DNA of 64,000 bases from Breviolum minutum Mf 1.05b.01 (GCA_000507305.1 DF239039.1:133456-197455); one strand, 5' to 3'; positions 40,225 to 51,257 are shown, counted from the stretch's first letter. Notes: generated by a model not told the origin, from the sequence alone. Program-made: numbers and translations.

Positions 40225-40360
40225 TGACAAGGTGAGATCTTAAGAAACACAAAAGAAACACTGTTTTCACCTCTGCGCAACCGTAAAGACTCAAGGCCTG
40301 GGCCAATGCAACGGGGATGCGATGGAAGTTCAAAGAGTCCAGTTGTTTTCAGATTCCTCA
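40225..40360 (-). repeat. 5' LTR, 136 bp
   Basis: It is the partner of 31263-31398 with no difference seen. Its U3 side, which reads TGAGGAATCTG on the minus strand, must hold the promoter, but no clear TATA box is visible in so short a repeat. Confidence 0.9.
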
Positions 40361-40364
40361 CCAA
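40361..40364. repeat. Target-site duplication, right (CCAA)
   Basis: It matches 31259-31262. The restored target reads CTTGACCAAGGAATTAATG. Confidence 0.7.
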
Positions 40365-40562
40365 GGAATTAATGAATCAGCTGCTTCTGCTGTAGAAATT
40401 GCTGAGAAGGATTCTCATAAATGATGAGAAGAATTCTGCCTATTCAGAGAGTAGTAGTAAATTGCCTACTGTATCTTAACAGAAGAGAGTAGCAGTAGCC
40501 AAACAAAAAAACATCCTTATACAGTAGCTTTTAATATAACATTAATCACACATCAACTATAT

Positions 40563-40662
40563 CTAGTTGGTGGTTTCAACCTGGAAAAATATTACTCAAA
40601 ATTGGATCATTTCCCCAAATAGGGATGAAAATTTGAAAAAAACATCTGAAACCACCACCTAG
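40563..40662 (-). repeat. Family A element
   Basis: This copy has CTAG at both ends. It lies about 50 nt inside the intron that would start at the GTAAGC donor of the exon at 40714-40826. Confidence 0.7.
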
Positions 40663-40713
40663 ATATAGCCTGGTTCTTTTTCCGATGTTTTTCTTGTTTC
40701 GCGGAGCGCTTAC

Positions 40714-40826
40714 CGTTGACTCTCAAGAACCGCTCTCCAAAACCCCATCGGCCAGGTGTTCCCTGCAATGGTGTCGGGCTTCTCGAAGTCGTAAGCACAC
40801 CAACTGTCACAATCCTTGAACCTCAT
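40714..40826 (-). CDS. Exon candidate with strong splice sites
   Basis: After GGGTCAGCAG an open 113-nt segment runs to CAACG|GTAAGC, a consensus-like donor. It encodes MRFKDCDSWCAYDFEKPDTI, then AGNTWPMGFWRAVLESQ. Two close Cys and many aromatic residues suggest a folded domain. A family J element (40827-40980) occupies the intron directly upstream, so its inner edge forms the acceptor. The family is not recognised. Confidence 0.5.
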
Positions 40827-40980
40827 CTGCTGACCCATACGATACCCATACGGTTGATGGTTCAGAAATCCTGCGTTCACCAGTTGAGGTTGGTAGTTGA
40901 AATCCCATGATTTTGCGGAAAAATTATACATCCCAGGTGGTTTGTTTGGGATTTCTGAAGCATCAACAGCAGGATCCATG
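40827..40980. repeat. Family J element, apparently intron-forming
   Basis: It reads from ATACGGTTGATGGTTCAGAA to GGGATTTCTGAAGCATCAAC, an inverted pair around CACCAGTTGAGGTTGGTAG and CATCCCAGGTGG. On the minus strand it ends GGTCAGCAG exactly at the exon at 40714-40826. Confidence 0.55.
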
Positions 40981-40987
40981 AGACGAC

Positions 40988-41030
40988 CAGTCCATTGACA
41001 GCTCTGAAGTTGAACAGCTCGTTGTTGGTG
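40988..41030 (-). CDS. Exon candidate upstream of a family J intron (weak)
   Basis: The minus strand encodes NNELFNFRAVNGL up to a CTG|GTCGTC donor. The phase (0) fits the ATG-start frame of the next exon at 40826. The upstream edge is not defined. Confidence 0.25.
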
Positions 41031-41875
41031 AAAAAGGATGGTTTTCAGGGGCGTTTGCTGCTAAACTTCCGGGGTCATATCCTACACATTTAGTGGATTG
41101 TTTACCATAAAAAATTAGTAACGTAAACATACCAGCCCCATGAATCTTGAAGTGGTTGTTAGAATTCAACTTGTTTCACCTAATATTGTCTGGGCCCTTA
41201 GGGTAGGTGGAAAGAAAAAACATGGTTCTTTGGTTTAAATTTTGTGAATTCTTGATGACTGGAAACATGTTTGGAACATCTTCTTCTCCCTAGATGGCTT
41301 TTGATTTTTAGCCCCTTTTTTTGATGAAAAGAAAGAAATCCCTCAATGTCAGAAGTCACAAAGAGGATAGGAGTTGGGATACAATTCCGCATATCTTTCT
41401 TAATGTGTTTGCTTTGTTCATATTATAGCCAGTTTCTCACCACTGATTGCGAATGATTCAAGTAGGCAACCCCACTTGGATATTTGTTGATTTTCCAGCA
41501 GATGTTTGATCCTACCAGGAGATTCATCACCGAATTCAATTTCTGTAACTGTATAGATCTTGTTGGATCCACACCAATTCCAGTCAGAACCAGGATGGCA
41601 GTGCATAATCCTGTGGTTTAACCAACCGGTAGAATGGAATTGGAACTATATATAGTTGTTTCTCTTTTCCTGGCTCACGTGTTTTCTCGCATGTCTTCTG
41701 CTAAGATCAAGGATGATGATTGCATCTTCTTTTTAGAGATGAAGTAACATTAAAGGCCAGTTTTTGACATCACTGAGAATAGGCAACGAGTGTGAAATGT
41801 CGGAAATTGTACGCTATGCCGGAAGTTGGTAGGGGTCAGTGGTTATTCGGTTGGTGTGGCGGCGAGTTCTCTCAG

Positions 41876-41977
41876 CTAGTTGGTGGTTGAACCAACCCAT
41901 TTCAAAAATATGAGTCAAATTTGCATCATTTCCCCAGGTAGGATTGAAAATAAAAAATGTTTGAAACCACCAACGAG
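41876..41977 (-). repeat. Family A element
   Basis: It is the GAACCAACCC subtype; the right end is AAACCACCAACGAG. Confidence 0.65.
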
Positions 41978-42102
41978 TCAGTCCTATGTTTTTTGGATAC
42001 CAACTTAGGATCAACAGGCCGTCTATACGGCTTCACCTTCACTCCAGGGGCCATCCTTCGTACTGGTGAACTTGATCCACATCATTTCTCAGAAATTGGG
42101 AT

Positions 42103-42213
42103 TACACCCTGGAAGATTAACATTGTTCACCTGAAAATCAGCCACTGGAAAAAGGAGAATCCCATGGGTGAAAGCATCATTTTGAAGTTCCATGTTTAAA
42201 CTTTGGGGGTGTA
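42103..42213. repeat. Family F element
   Basis: The ends are TACACCCTGGAAGATTAACA and TTTAAACTTTGGGGGTGTA. Confidence 0.55.
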
Positions 42214-42361
42214 TACAGAAGCCATTGATGGGATCATGGCTGGTCAACCGGGCACCCCCCGAATATGAGATATGCACCGGCAGTAAAACAACCCCATGGG
42301 TGAAACAAAGAAAAAGAAAAAGCTTTGAATCAACCACCAACTCAATGGTTGTTTTTGGTTC

Positions 42362-42480
42362 CCCTAAAAGGTGGTAGGTGGCATACAATCCCCCAATTGG
42401 CAATATATACCACTTATATAACACTTATATTATATTGCCAATTGGGTGATTATATGCTACCTACCACCTATTAAGGGAAC
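42362..42480. repeat. Unclassified palindromic element
   Basis: CCCCTAAAAGGTGGTAGGTGG at the left and CTACCTACCACCTATTAAGG at the right are inverse arms around CCCAATTGGCAATATA and TATATTGCCAATTGGG. No second copy was found in the window. Confidence 0.6.
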
Positions 42481-42544
42481 CGGGAAACTCCATTGACCAA
42501 CCTCAACAAAAAATACCCAAACTCGACTCTGCCCCCATCTCCAT

Positions 42545-42680
42545 TCTTCAACCTGCCGAAAAGAGACATGCGATTGGCCAAGGATTTGTGTAGGAAAGGA
42601 GTCAAAGCGCTATCACAAGCCCTCAGGGAAGCGGTACCAATAAGAGTGGCGTGTAGGAAGCCAGGGGAAATCCTGCTGTT
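42545..42680 (+). CDS. Exon candidate, basic helical peptide
   Basis: The plus frame encodes LPKRDMRLAKDLCRKGVKAL, then SQALREAVPIRVACRKPGEI, and meets a family J element at about 42677. The minus strand is closed by stops, so only the plus reading is possible. The peptide looks amphipathic and basic. The acceptor is uncertain (CCGAAAAG or CTTCAACCTG). Confidence 0.33.
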
Positions 42681-42800
42681 GATGGGCGAAAATCCGGCAA
42701 ACTCACCAGTTGAGGTTGGGGATGTTGAAATCCCATTATTTGCAAGGTTGACCGTACATCTCAGGTGGTTAGCCGGATTTCTGAACCATCAACAGGATCG
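42677..42800. repeat. Family J element
   Basis: It runs from CTGTTGATGGGCGAAAATCC to GATTTCTGAACCATCAACAG. Confidence 0.55.
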
Positions 42801-43205
42801 GATCCATCTTTCAAACGAATCTCAAACTGGAATGGAAAGAAATGCAAAAAAGTTCAACAGGAGTGACAGGGTGTCAGGGTTCGATATGTTTCTTTCGGAT
42901 AATTTGAGTTTAGAAGGTAAGCTCTATCATACTAAAGCCAACCGAACATGAAGGGTGTCGCTTTCTGAATATACATAAATAATTAAACACACCCGAAAGC
43001 CAACGGCTAGACAAGCTCCAATTTTCAGGCCCGAATGGAAAAGGTGAAAAACATCTTGGAGTTTCTCAAGATGCTTGGAACAAAAAAAACATATTCACTA
43101 AATGGTGGTTTAATGGTGATTTACCATGGTAGGAAGTAAAGAAAATCACCTGAAGAGTGACCAAAACCCTTGTGACAATCCCGATAATGGCTGATGATAA
43201 TCTGA

Positions 43206-43300
43206 TACCCTCCAGGAAATTAACATATCCCACCTTGGGAAAAGGAAAATCATCTTCAAAATGCCATTTTGGGGGGATACGTTAGTTCCCTGGAGGGTAA
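43206..43300. repeat. Family F element, TCCAGGG subtype
   Basis: It is the near-identical twin of 26186-26280, differing at only a few positions. Confidence 0.7.
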
Positions 43301-43457
43301 TCCCTATATAAAACACCATGGTCAATCACCATTCCAGGGTGCAATGTGATGCCAATGTGACAATTCTAACAATGCAAAAAAGGTGCTTAGTATCTACCAG
43401 GCCGCTCTTGCCAGCACCTTGGCGATTCATGGGAAAACCAGGCAGGTGATAGTTTGG

Positions 43458-43570
43458 TGATAGTATAGTAACCAGGGTTTTTTGACCTCTATAAGTGGGT
43501 GTAATATGTCCCCTAACTAGGGTTATAAACCTACATATAACCAGTTACTAAGTATCCTGAACCTCTAAGT
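43458..43570. repeat. Family E element abutting family B
   Basis: The left end is degraded (GTATAGTAACCAGGG). The right end, ATCCTGAACCTCTAAGTA, runs directly into the family B element at 43570. Confidence 0.6.
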
Positions 43571-43697
43571 AGTCTTCCAAAATCCTCCAGTCATACCTCC
43601 TGAGGATCGGTGTTTGGACCCCCCAAAAGACCTTCAAAAAGGATGTGTTTGTGGGTCCTTTCACACCGATCCTCAAAAGGTATTTGGAAGACTAGGG
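43570..43697. repeat. Family B element
   Basis: It reads from AGTCTTCCAAAATCCTCCAG to GGTATTTGGAAGACTAGGG, joined end to end with a family E copy. Confidence 0.7.
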
Positions 43698-44240
43698 AAA
43701 TTCAATTCTTACATTTGCTTCTTCGATGGTTGGAAAAAGTTGCAACAAAATTCCACCAAACATGGTGACTTGAAGTTAGAAAGTCAACAAAAATCACCTG
43801 GACCTAAACAAATCCCAGAATTTTGTTTCAGGCAACTCTCGCAGTTCAACTGGCTCCAAATCTTTACCCTTTTTTTTCAGCAATCCATTCCCTGGAAGTC
43901 AAAGACTATCAGAAATAATAGTCCCCAATGTTGGATGATGAAAATTCCCTAAAAGAATATTCCTTGATGAAGTTCCCTTTCTTTTTGCTGGTCTACTTGG
44001 AATTGCAGGGTATAGAATGTATAGAGCAATCCATTGGCCTAATTACAATATTTCACCAACCTAGATTTTCTGAAATAAGGGGTCCCACTAAAAAGCTACA
44101 TTTTGTGGTTCAAAAACTCGTGTGAGGTCGCTATTTTTATTTTGACCAGAGTGATCTATTGATAATCCCTTGGAAAATTCACGGCTGGAACCGGACCAAA
44201 GTCACCCAATTCAAAAAGGCAAAAATCATCTGAACCAAAC

Positions 44241-44347
44241 CTGGTTGGTGGTTGAACCAACCCAATTGAAAAATATGCTCGTCAAATTGGATCATTTCCC
44301 CAAGGATCGGGGTGAAAATAAAAAATGTTTGAGTTGCCACCACCTAG
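44241..44347 (-). repeat. Family A element
   Basis: This full copy has GATCATTTCCCCAAGGATCG, the AAGGATC variant also seen at 50449. Confidence 0.7.
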
Positions 44348-44453
44348 AAACTATCAGCTATCAGGTTCCAGCCGTTGATCTTCCAGGGTGTACACGTTTG
44401 TTTATTGCTGGCCAGCTACCACAGTAACCTTCAATGACTTTGGTGCTAATCAC

Positions 44454-44555
44454 CGGCTGGACGAAGAGACAATCATCCTCAGCTTCGTCGTCTTTTTGAA
44501 CGACGGCTGACAGCGGGGGTGAAGCGGGTTCCATGTGATGGTCTTGGAGTTGCTT
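44454..44555 (-). CDS. Exon candidate, acidic peptide
   Basis: The segment is 102 nt (34 codons, phase 0 at both ends), between GATTAACAG and the donor CCG|GTGATT. It encodes KQLQDHHMEPASPPLSAVVQ and then KDDEAEDDCLFVQP. The upstream frame is stopped by TAA in the acceptor, which fixes the exon start. A family B variant begins 8 bp upstream of the acceptor side. The Asp/Glu-rich, Pro-containing peptide resembles a disordered linker. It has no recognisable family. Confidence 0.45.
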
Positions 44556-44563
44556 CTGTTAAT

Positions 44564-44706
44564 CCTAGACATCCAGGGCAACCTGGTGAGGATCGGTATG
44601 AATGAAACCCCCCCAAACTCCACGAATCTCCTTTTTGGCTCGGCTTTTTTCGGGGTTCCAAAGTCACACCAAACACCAGGTATTTGGGTGATTATGGATG
44701 TCTAGG
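44564..44706. repeat. Family B element, CTAGACATCC subtype
   Basis: The ends are CCTAGACATCCAGGGCAACC and GATTATGGATGTCTAGGGT. The same subtype occurs at 47168, 52234 and 53732. Confidence 0.65.
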
Positions 44707-45582
44707 GTAAAGTAAATGCTTGGAAAAAGTTCCAAAACTATTCTCCCCAATAGTGGTGTAATAATGATGATTTACAATTTACCATGGTAGAATCCGAAAA
44801 AAAATTGTAAACACATCCAAGTGGTGTGTTACATCCGGGCATTTTGGGTGATCGGAAACTGCGGGGGGAGGAGGTCATTGAAAGGTAAAAGGTCGAGGTA
44901 ATGAAAGGGAAAAGTCTTCAAACCTCTTCGGTGCTTTTTTCTGCACTATGTCTGGTGGTTTTTCACCAACCCATCTAAAAAACAGTAGTTCAAATGGGTC
45001 ACAGAAATCATCGACTTTTTTTGTGACTAGAAACCCAGAATTAGGTTCCCACTTTGAGAGTGAGTTACATTCAAAAAACCCCACGATTTTAACCAATCTC
45101 ACAAGTGGGGGGCGAATCGCACCGGTACAGAGAGATAAAACCCAACTTTTACTGTCACAAAAAACCACCACCTGTAAGTGTTCGAGATAAAACCAAGGGT
45201 AAAATCACCAAAAGTCTCAGGTACCTAAATTCGAGGAATCCTGAACCTTATTTACGGCTATTTTCTTTTTTGGGGGTGGTGTTTTCCCTTACATAAGCGG
45301 TATCCATACAGCTTATACATAGGTTTGAGTACCTCCATGTTAGGTACCTGGAATGTTTGGTGACAACTGCTCATGAATGCTCGTGACTCTGTAAACTCAA
45401 AACAGCCCAGGTTGTAACGGTTACATCCTTTTCTTGCGGTTTATCCAATGATCCCCATTTTTTTTGGGTATAACCCCCTATAATAATGTTTGGAGCCGAA
45501 GTTTCTTTAACAAAACAAATTGCTGTCCAGATTGACCTCTTCACGAAATGGAAGGAGATCTCTGTCCATTACCTTTTCAGAA

Positions 45583-45690
45583 GCCATGGAGAGGTGTATT
45601 CACCTACATGAATGGTTGATTTCTTTGGGTAAATTAGTAGGTATACCATATACGCCAAAACATGGATCCTATGGGTCAAGCGACTTCGAA
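45583..45690. repeat. Family H element
   Basis: It has CTACATGAATGGTTGATTTC and AAATTAGTAGGTATACCATA, with degraded ends. Confidence 0.45.
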
Positions 45691-45724
45691 CGTTTCTTTT
45701 CCATGATCACTTCTTGAAAAAAAC

Positions 45725-45776
45725 TGCTAAGCCGGACAGTCCGAGCTGCTGTTTCATTGCTTCTGCTTCCACTTCC
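45725..45776 (-). CDS. Short exon candidate
   Basis: After CATGTCGCCAG the segment encodes EVEAEAMKQQLGLSGLA up to GCA|GTTTTT. The Glu/Ala/Gln-rich composition suggests helix. It is short, so chance is a real possibility. Confidence 0.3.
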
Positions 45777-46329
45777 CTGGCGACATGGGGTTTTCATCCA
45801 TATTTTCATATCCACGAAACATGTTCAGAAGAACTCCCAAGTTTTCAATAGATTATTCTGGTTCTGGTAATAGGTGGTTGGGATTGCATAACCCCCTAGA
45901 AGGCGGCCGGACTATACCTGGTAGATGGAAAGAACTTCCATCATTTCTATCATGACCAAGCTCAGTCAAACTTATAGCAAAAAAACATTGGGAATTCGAA
46001 AATACCAACAAAAAGAACCGTTTAGTGAGAAAATTGGAAGTTTGTGAAAATGTGTTTAGTTCAAAATCTTGAGACTGGGAATTGGTTTTTCAGGTATACT
46101 TTTAACATCCCCAAAGTTTAAGCAATAGAACTTGAAAATGATACCTTTCCAAAATGGATCTCCTTTTCCAAGGGGACCAAGGTGAACCATGTTAAACCAT
46201 CAAGGGTGTCATTTTGAGCGATTCTGCCAAGGAACAAATACAACACCCGGGCTTAATCACCAATCAACTACTGCTTGATAAGCCAACATCTTGAAAAACA
46301 CATCCCCAAATACAAATCAAATGATATCA

Positions 46330-46460
46330 AATGATACTGTTGATGGAAGAAATCTTGCACCACCAGGGATGTGTAAGACCCTTTAAGTAATGGAATTTCA
46401 GAATATTAATTCTGACTAAAGTCTACATATCAACTGGGTAGCAGGATTTCTTCCATCAAC
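46330..46460. repeat. Family J element
   Basis: It runs from ATACTGTTGATGGAAGAAAT to ATTTCTTCCATCAACAGTAT, an almost perfect inverse pair with ACCACCAGGGATGTG inside. Confidence 0.65.
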
Positions 46461-47167
46461 AGTATGATGCAATACGATTGTAAGACCCAATCTAGGGCAA
46501 ATTTACTCCAATCCTCAACCCTGAATGCAGCACATGTTGGAAGGCTTCCCTCAACATCAGCCGAAACGTCACGTGACGTGTTTTGCAGGAATTCGGGCAG
46601 CCTTCCGGTTTGATTTGTGATGAAATTTTCGTCGGTTTCCCGCCCTAATCAGCTTGACATTTTTTTAACGCATCATTTTCGCTACAAACCGATTCCGGTT
46701 GACTCGGAACTAAAACTTGGGGACACTGTAAAAGTGGGTTAGCTTAAACAACAACCACTCAGAATCTTCAGTGTTGAAATGATCATTAGTGAGTTTTTAA
46801 GGTGTACACAAACCCTGAAAACTAACGGCAAGTTTTCCTCTGAAAACAGGTTTATTGCCGCAAAGGCACATCAATCATCTTCCAACCTGTTGATATGTTC
46901 AGGGGGTTTTGGCTTTTGCAAGCCCAACCAAAACTGTTTTTGTTTTTTTTGCCAAAACCCAGCCACATGTTGCCGAGGGGCAAATTTCAGTGCCGACACA
47001 TGGCCCAGCAGCAAAGCAAGACCTGTTTCAACCAAAATCACCTTTTTCTACCAAAATCGCCCCTGATTCATCTAAGAGTACGCTTGATCAGAACCCTATA
47101 GGCTTCCAAAGACCTTGGGTTTGGACGGAAGAGTAAACTTGATCATAATTCAAAATGCGCATCTAAC

Positions 47168-47269
47168 CCTAGACATCCAGGGCCACCTGCTGAGGTTCGG
47201 TACTTGGACCCCCAAAAATATACCACCCAAACACCGTTCACTTGAGGAGGTATGACTGGATGTCTAGGG
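47168..47269. repeat. Family B element, CTAGACATCC subtype
   Basis: The ends are CCTAGACATCCAGGGCCACC and ATGACTGGATGTCTAGGGT. The interior is shortened. Confidence 0.65.
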
Positions 47270-47756
47270 TAAGAGATTCAAACTGATTCCCGAAACAAAA
47301 AATCTATTCAAAGAGGAGTAAACCTGATTCATGAGTCCGTTTCACTTGCTAAATCACCATGTTAGCCATGAAAAAAAACCTTATGACTTTCCATTATACT
47401 GGTTGTTTAATAGGAATTCCTGTAAGTGGGATATAATTATGAAAGAACTCAAAGGCCTTATATAACCCAAAAATAACATAAAGGCTTCTTTTCATTGCTC
47501 AAGTGTCAAGTAACCCAGTTCAAAATTGTAGGGTTCTCTAAGGCGGGTGAAATGTTCAAAGGGAAGGGGGGTACCTGGAGAACCCTAAGGATTCTGATTG
47601 GGAAGATTGGGAAACCTTGGGGAAGATTGGGAAACCTTAGGGAAGATTAGGGGAATCACCACTCCCCCCTTAAGAATCCTTATCTAAAAAAGGCAAGGCC
47701 AATCTTGAGGAATATTCCACCATGTCACCTGCAAGCTTGAATAGCCTATAAGGCCC

Positions 47757-47936
47757 TCCAGGGGAACGAGAAAACATACCCCACCAAATAGGAAAAAGCA
47801 TCCTCTTCAAAAGTGCCGGCTGGTAAAAGGATATGTTAGTTTTCCAGGCCCCTGAAAATAGGCCTTGTGCCCCAAAAGGAAAGGCTTGTCTTCCATCCAG
47901 CCATTTTTAGGTGCAAACTGTTAGTTTCAGGAAGGA
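47757..47936. repeat. Family F-related element, double
   Basis: TTAGTTTTCCAGGCCCCTGAA and AACTGTTAGTTTCAGGAAGG lie 80 bp apart in the same direction. This looks like one F element truncated by a second. Confidence 0.4.
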
Positions 47937-47937
47937 T

Positions 47938-48039
47938 CTAGTTGGTGGTTTCAACCCATTTGAAAAATGTGAGTCAAAATGGGTTCATCTTCCCCAAATA
48001 TGGGTGAAAATAAAAAATATGTGAGTTGCCACCACCTAG
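47938..48039 (-). repeat. Family A element
   Basis: This clean full copy with CTAG ends follows the F-related block directly. Confidence 0.7.
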
Positions 48040-48217
48040 GGATATATAGAAAAAACCGTAAACCCTCTTTCTGCCGGCCAAAGTTACCAAGAGTCATTTG
48101 GCGCTTCATTGCTAAATGTTACCACCCCGGGCTTCGCTAGAGCCGTACCGGGTTTCCCACAGGGGTGATGGGGCTAACTTGAGCCCTTGAAATGCGGCGA
48201 AGGTGATATTTATCAAC

Positions 48218-48245
48218 GTTGGTTGGTTGGTTGGTTGGTTGGTTT
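48218..48245. repeat. (GGTT)n microsatellite
   Basis: It consists of about six or seven tandem GGTT units. Confidence 0.85.
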
Positions 48246-48561
48246 TTGAGAGCGGTAGCCCTGGACCCCTAAACGTTTTTCAGATGAAGGTTTTAGTCTT
48301 TGGAAATATGAGGAAAAAAAAACTAAAAAGGAGGCAAACGTGGCTTCCCAGGGTAGATGGTGAAGATTTTACTGGTTGTTTTTGTTTGCAACATGTTTTC
48401 TAAAAATGGTTTGTTCATGGTTGAATGGAAGCTGAAAATTGAATGGTTTTTGCAAAAATGAGCTGGTGGTTGTTTGTTCCTACATGCTTCCTTCATGGCT
48501 AAGGTGATGCTTCAAGTGATGAGACTCTTAAGAGACTTATGTAATGATTGATGGTTTTATT

Positions 48562-48688
48562 ATATGGGGTATTTCCTAAAATGGTGGGAACACCCCACAT
48601 TTCACACCCCAATGTTTGGTAATTTTTAGTAGGAAAACCCCCATAGTTGTTGGGAAAAACCCACCATTTTAGGAGTTGCCCCCATATG
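48562..48688. repeat. Family G element
   Basis: The arms are TATGGGGTATTTCCTAAAAT and ATTTTAGGAGTTGCCCCCAT. It belongs with 58612 to a subtype with a GTTGGGAAAAACCC or similar loop. Confidence 0.55.
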
Positions 48689-48877
48689 GGTTGATTGATT
48701 CATGGGTTCATGATGTTCATGGCTAAGTTTTTGAAGTCCATTCTATGAATGGTTCATGGCTAAATATCCAAGATGCCAAAAGGTCTTCGATTTGCTACGG
48801 AGAGGTGCTTTGGAAAAGAGGAAGGAAGTCATATATTCCCCAAATTGCTGGTGAGATATGGTGAAAAAAACCATCCC

Positions 48878-48972
48878 ATGATGGATCCATGTATAGTATA
48901 TCGACTATATACCTACATGAATGGTTGATTTTTATTGTAAAAATGTAGGTAAATTTACCAGTCCCGTGGATC
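48878..48972. repeat. Family H element
   Basis: The ends are GATGGATCCATGTATAGTAT and ACCAGTCCCGTGGATCTTG. Confidence 0.55.
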
Positions 48973-49321
48973 TTGTGGTGAGAGTTTTGCTGATGAATCC
49001 CATGGTGCAGGGTCCATGACTTTGCCAAGAGAAAGGCAGTGAACGAACTGGTATTGTTTCTTTTTCAAAATGTCTCACAAGTTTGGATACTCCCTAAGAA
49101 TCTAGGTATGTTCTAAGGAAGGGATTACCCCTACATTCCTATTCCAAGGATGGGATTGAAACCCTCAATCCTATTCTAGGGAGGGGTCTGGATTCTTAGG
49201 GACTCAAGAACCTTGCCAATCATTGTTTTTCCATGAAGTATGGGGTCGGGTTTGAAAGGAATGCCCATACGAAACCAAGTATCTCCACTAAGTTGTTTAC
49301 TACAAGGTGAGCCGCTACCAG

Positions 49322-49470
49322 TTACTTGGAGGATCATCCCAGTTAGTAAGCGGTTAATAACCATGGTTAATGAATCCCCTAAGTAGGATTGTTCCCCTTA
49401 TGAACGCCCATTCATGGCTTATAAATGGGGGTTGCTAATTACTTACTAAGTGGGATGATCCTCCAAGTAT
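49322..49470. repeat. Family D element
   Basis: This full copy has ACTTGGAGGATCATCCCAG and GTGGGATGATCCTCCAAGT, a perfect 17-base inverse apart from the last bases. Confidence 0.7.
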
Positions 49471-50448
49471 AGGTAGGGTTAAAACTTGACCTTGTGGGGG
49501 TTAATTTAACCCCAGTTACAGGGGCCCCATAGCTCCTTGAGGTTCCACTGACCATTCACGATGGATATCTTTCAGCCATCATTTCCCCTGGTGAAACATC
49601 TCATGGTGTCACATGCCATGGTAGAAAGAATCTAAAAGCTCACTTGGAAAACAAATCCAAGTCAAGTATGCAAGTATTTTGTGACATCTAGATAAATGTA
49701 TTTCACCATCAACATTTATATAATCCCTTGAGATCCAACATTTTTTCCCACTAAAATGAAAAAAAACGACATGATTTCGGCTCTCCCCGATTTAGATGAC
49801 ATCTAAATCTTCCCATCATCACAGAGTTGTGCATGTCTTTTTCCCGGATGGACACAGAGGCTGGCGCCGAAATGTCTTTCACCTGGCAAGTGAAACGAGG
49901 TGACGAAATGGGTTGGAGGGGGAACAACCCATTCAAGGTATGGTGTATTCAAGTTGCATTCATCACACCCCAAAAAAATGGAGCAAATATCATGATTGGT
50001 AAATTTTATAACAAATGGTATGTGGATGGTATGGGCAATACATGGCAATACCAAAAAAATATTCCGGCCAGGATCTTTTGAAACATCGATGAAACCTGAA
50101 GAACCGAACCGTGGTTTCCAAGAAGAATATTAATCGTTTGTGGTGGCCCCTATTTTCAAGTACCCTTCCACCCATAATAATGGAAGAGAAACATCAGTCC
50201 GCAGTTCTCTTGCAAATACAGCCATTTCCACTTCCATGATTATGGGAGAAAGAGAAAACAATGTTGCAATGTCTCTTAAATTTCAGGGCTTGGATTTGTT
50301 TGTTCGATGCTTGGAAAGGGTAAAACATAGAAATTCTATAAATGATGGTTTAATGGTGATTTACCATGGTACAATCCGTAAATGGATCGGCTTACAAGAA
50401 TCCCCCGGGCTAGCGAACAACTTGGGTGTTGGAAGACTTTCTGGATTT

Positions 50449-50555
50449 CGTTGGTGGTTGAAACAAGCCATCTGAAAAATATGCTAGTCAAATTGGATCA
50501 TTTCCCCAAGGATCCGGGATGAAAATAACAAAATATTAGAGTTGCCACCACCTAG
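50449..50555 (-). repeat. Family A element
   Basis: It has GTTGGTGGTTGAAACAAGCC at the left and AAGGATCCGGGATGAAAAT inside. Confidence 0.7.
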
Positions 50556-50770
50556 TATTGTGGATTTCCGAACTTTGGTCCTTTGCTAAATGCTAGTGCC
50601 GCTTGTTCCACCTAGCGCTGGCAGGTTCTTCACGGAGTCTTTGTCTCATTTCGATGTAAAAATGTAACAATAACTTTTGCAAAAAAAACTGGAGAGTTTT
50701 CCAGGTTTCTTGTGAATTATTATCGAATATCCTCCATGCCCTTATGCTCCAATCCCTTGGGTTTTGGGTT

Positions 50771-50816
50771 TTGGGCACCTAAACACCTTCTAACAGCGTA
50801 TTTGGAGCACTAGGGA
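50771..50816. repeat. Family B right-hand fragment
   Basis: GGGCACCTAAACACCTTC and GTATTTGGAGCACTAGGG remain, but the left arm is missing. Confidence 0.4.
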
Positions 50817-51154
50817 TGTATGGAGTTTATCAACCAAAAGGTAGATGAATATTCCACACGAACTGAAAAAAAATACCGAAACTCATATGAGCTACGAAAA
50901 AAAACCTCCTACTTTCCATTATACTGGTTGGTTTATAGGGATCCTTATATTGGCTTATTAAACTCCCCATATAATTGGGTAGTATAATCCCCTGTACAAC
51001 CTAAACAACCAGGGTTGTTTTATTGCTCATATGATCTATGTATGGATGGATTATTTACCGAGCCATTTCCCCTTTCAATGTGGCCATTTTGTCCACCTTT
51101 CATGCACCACTGTACCACACTTCACCGAGTATGAGCACAGGATGACAAGGTAAA

Positions 51155-51257
51155 TTAGTTTGTGGTTTCAACCCATTTGAAAAAATATGAGTCAAAATGG
51201 ATCATCTTCCCCAGATAAGGGATAAAAATAAAAAATGTTTGAGTTGCCACCACCTAG
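51155..51257 (-). repeat. Family A element
   Basis: The left end is TTAGTTTGTGGTTTCAACCC; the right end is intact, GCCACCACCTAG. Confidence 0.65.

Larger units (their letters stand above)
31263..40360 (-). mobile_element. Ty1/copia LTR retrotransposon, 9,098 bp
   Basis: The element is transcribed on the minus strand: 5' LTR at 40225-40360, a short leader, gag-pol, a polypurine candidate, and the 3' LTR at 31263-31398. The domain order is Gag, zinc knuckle, protease, methyltransferase-like segment, integrase, RT, RNase H. Integrase before RT is the defining Ty1/copia order. Identical LTRs imply a recent insertion, yet the coding region carries a TGA, a +1 frameshift and a frame-displaced block, so it probably moved with proteins from another copy or was copied as a defective genome. 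It may interrupt a host reading frame (30918-31262). Confidence 0.93.

Noticed and set aside
46500..46720. Possible exon or promoter-like segment with CACGTGACGTG
   Set aside because: The E-box-like word is suggestive, but no coding frame or start could be tied to it.
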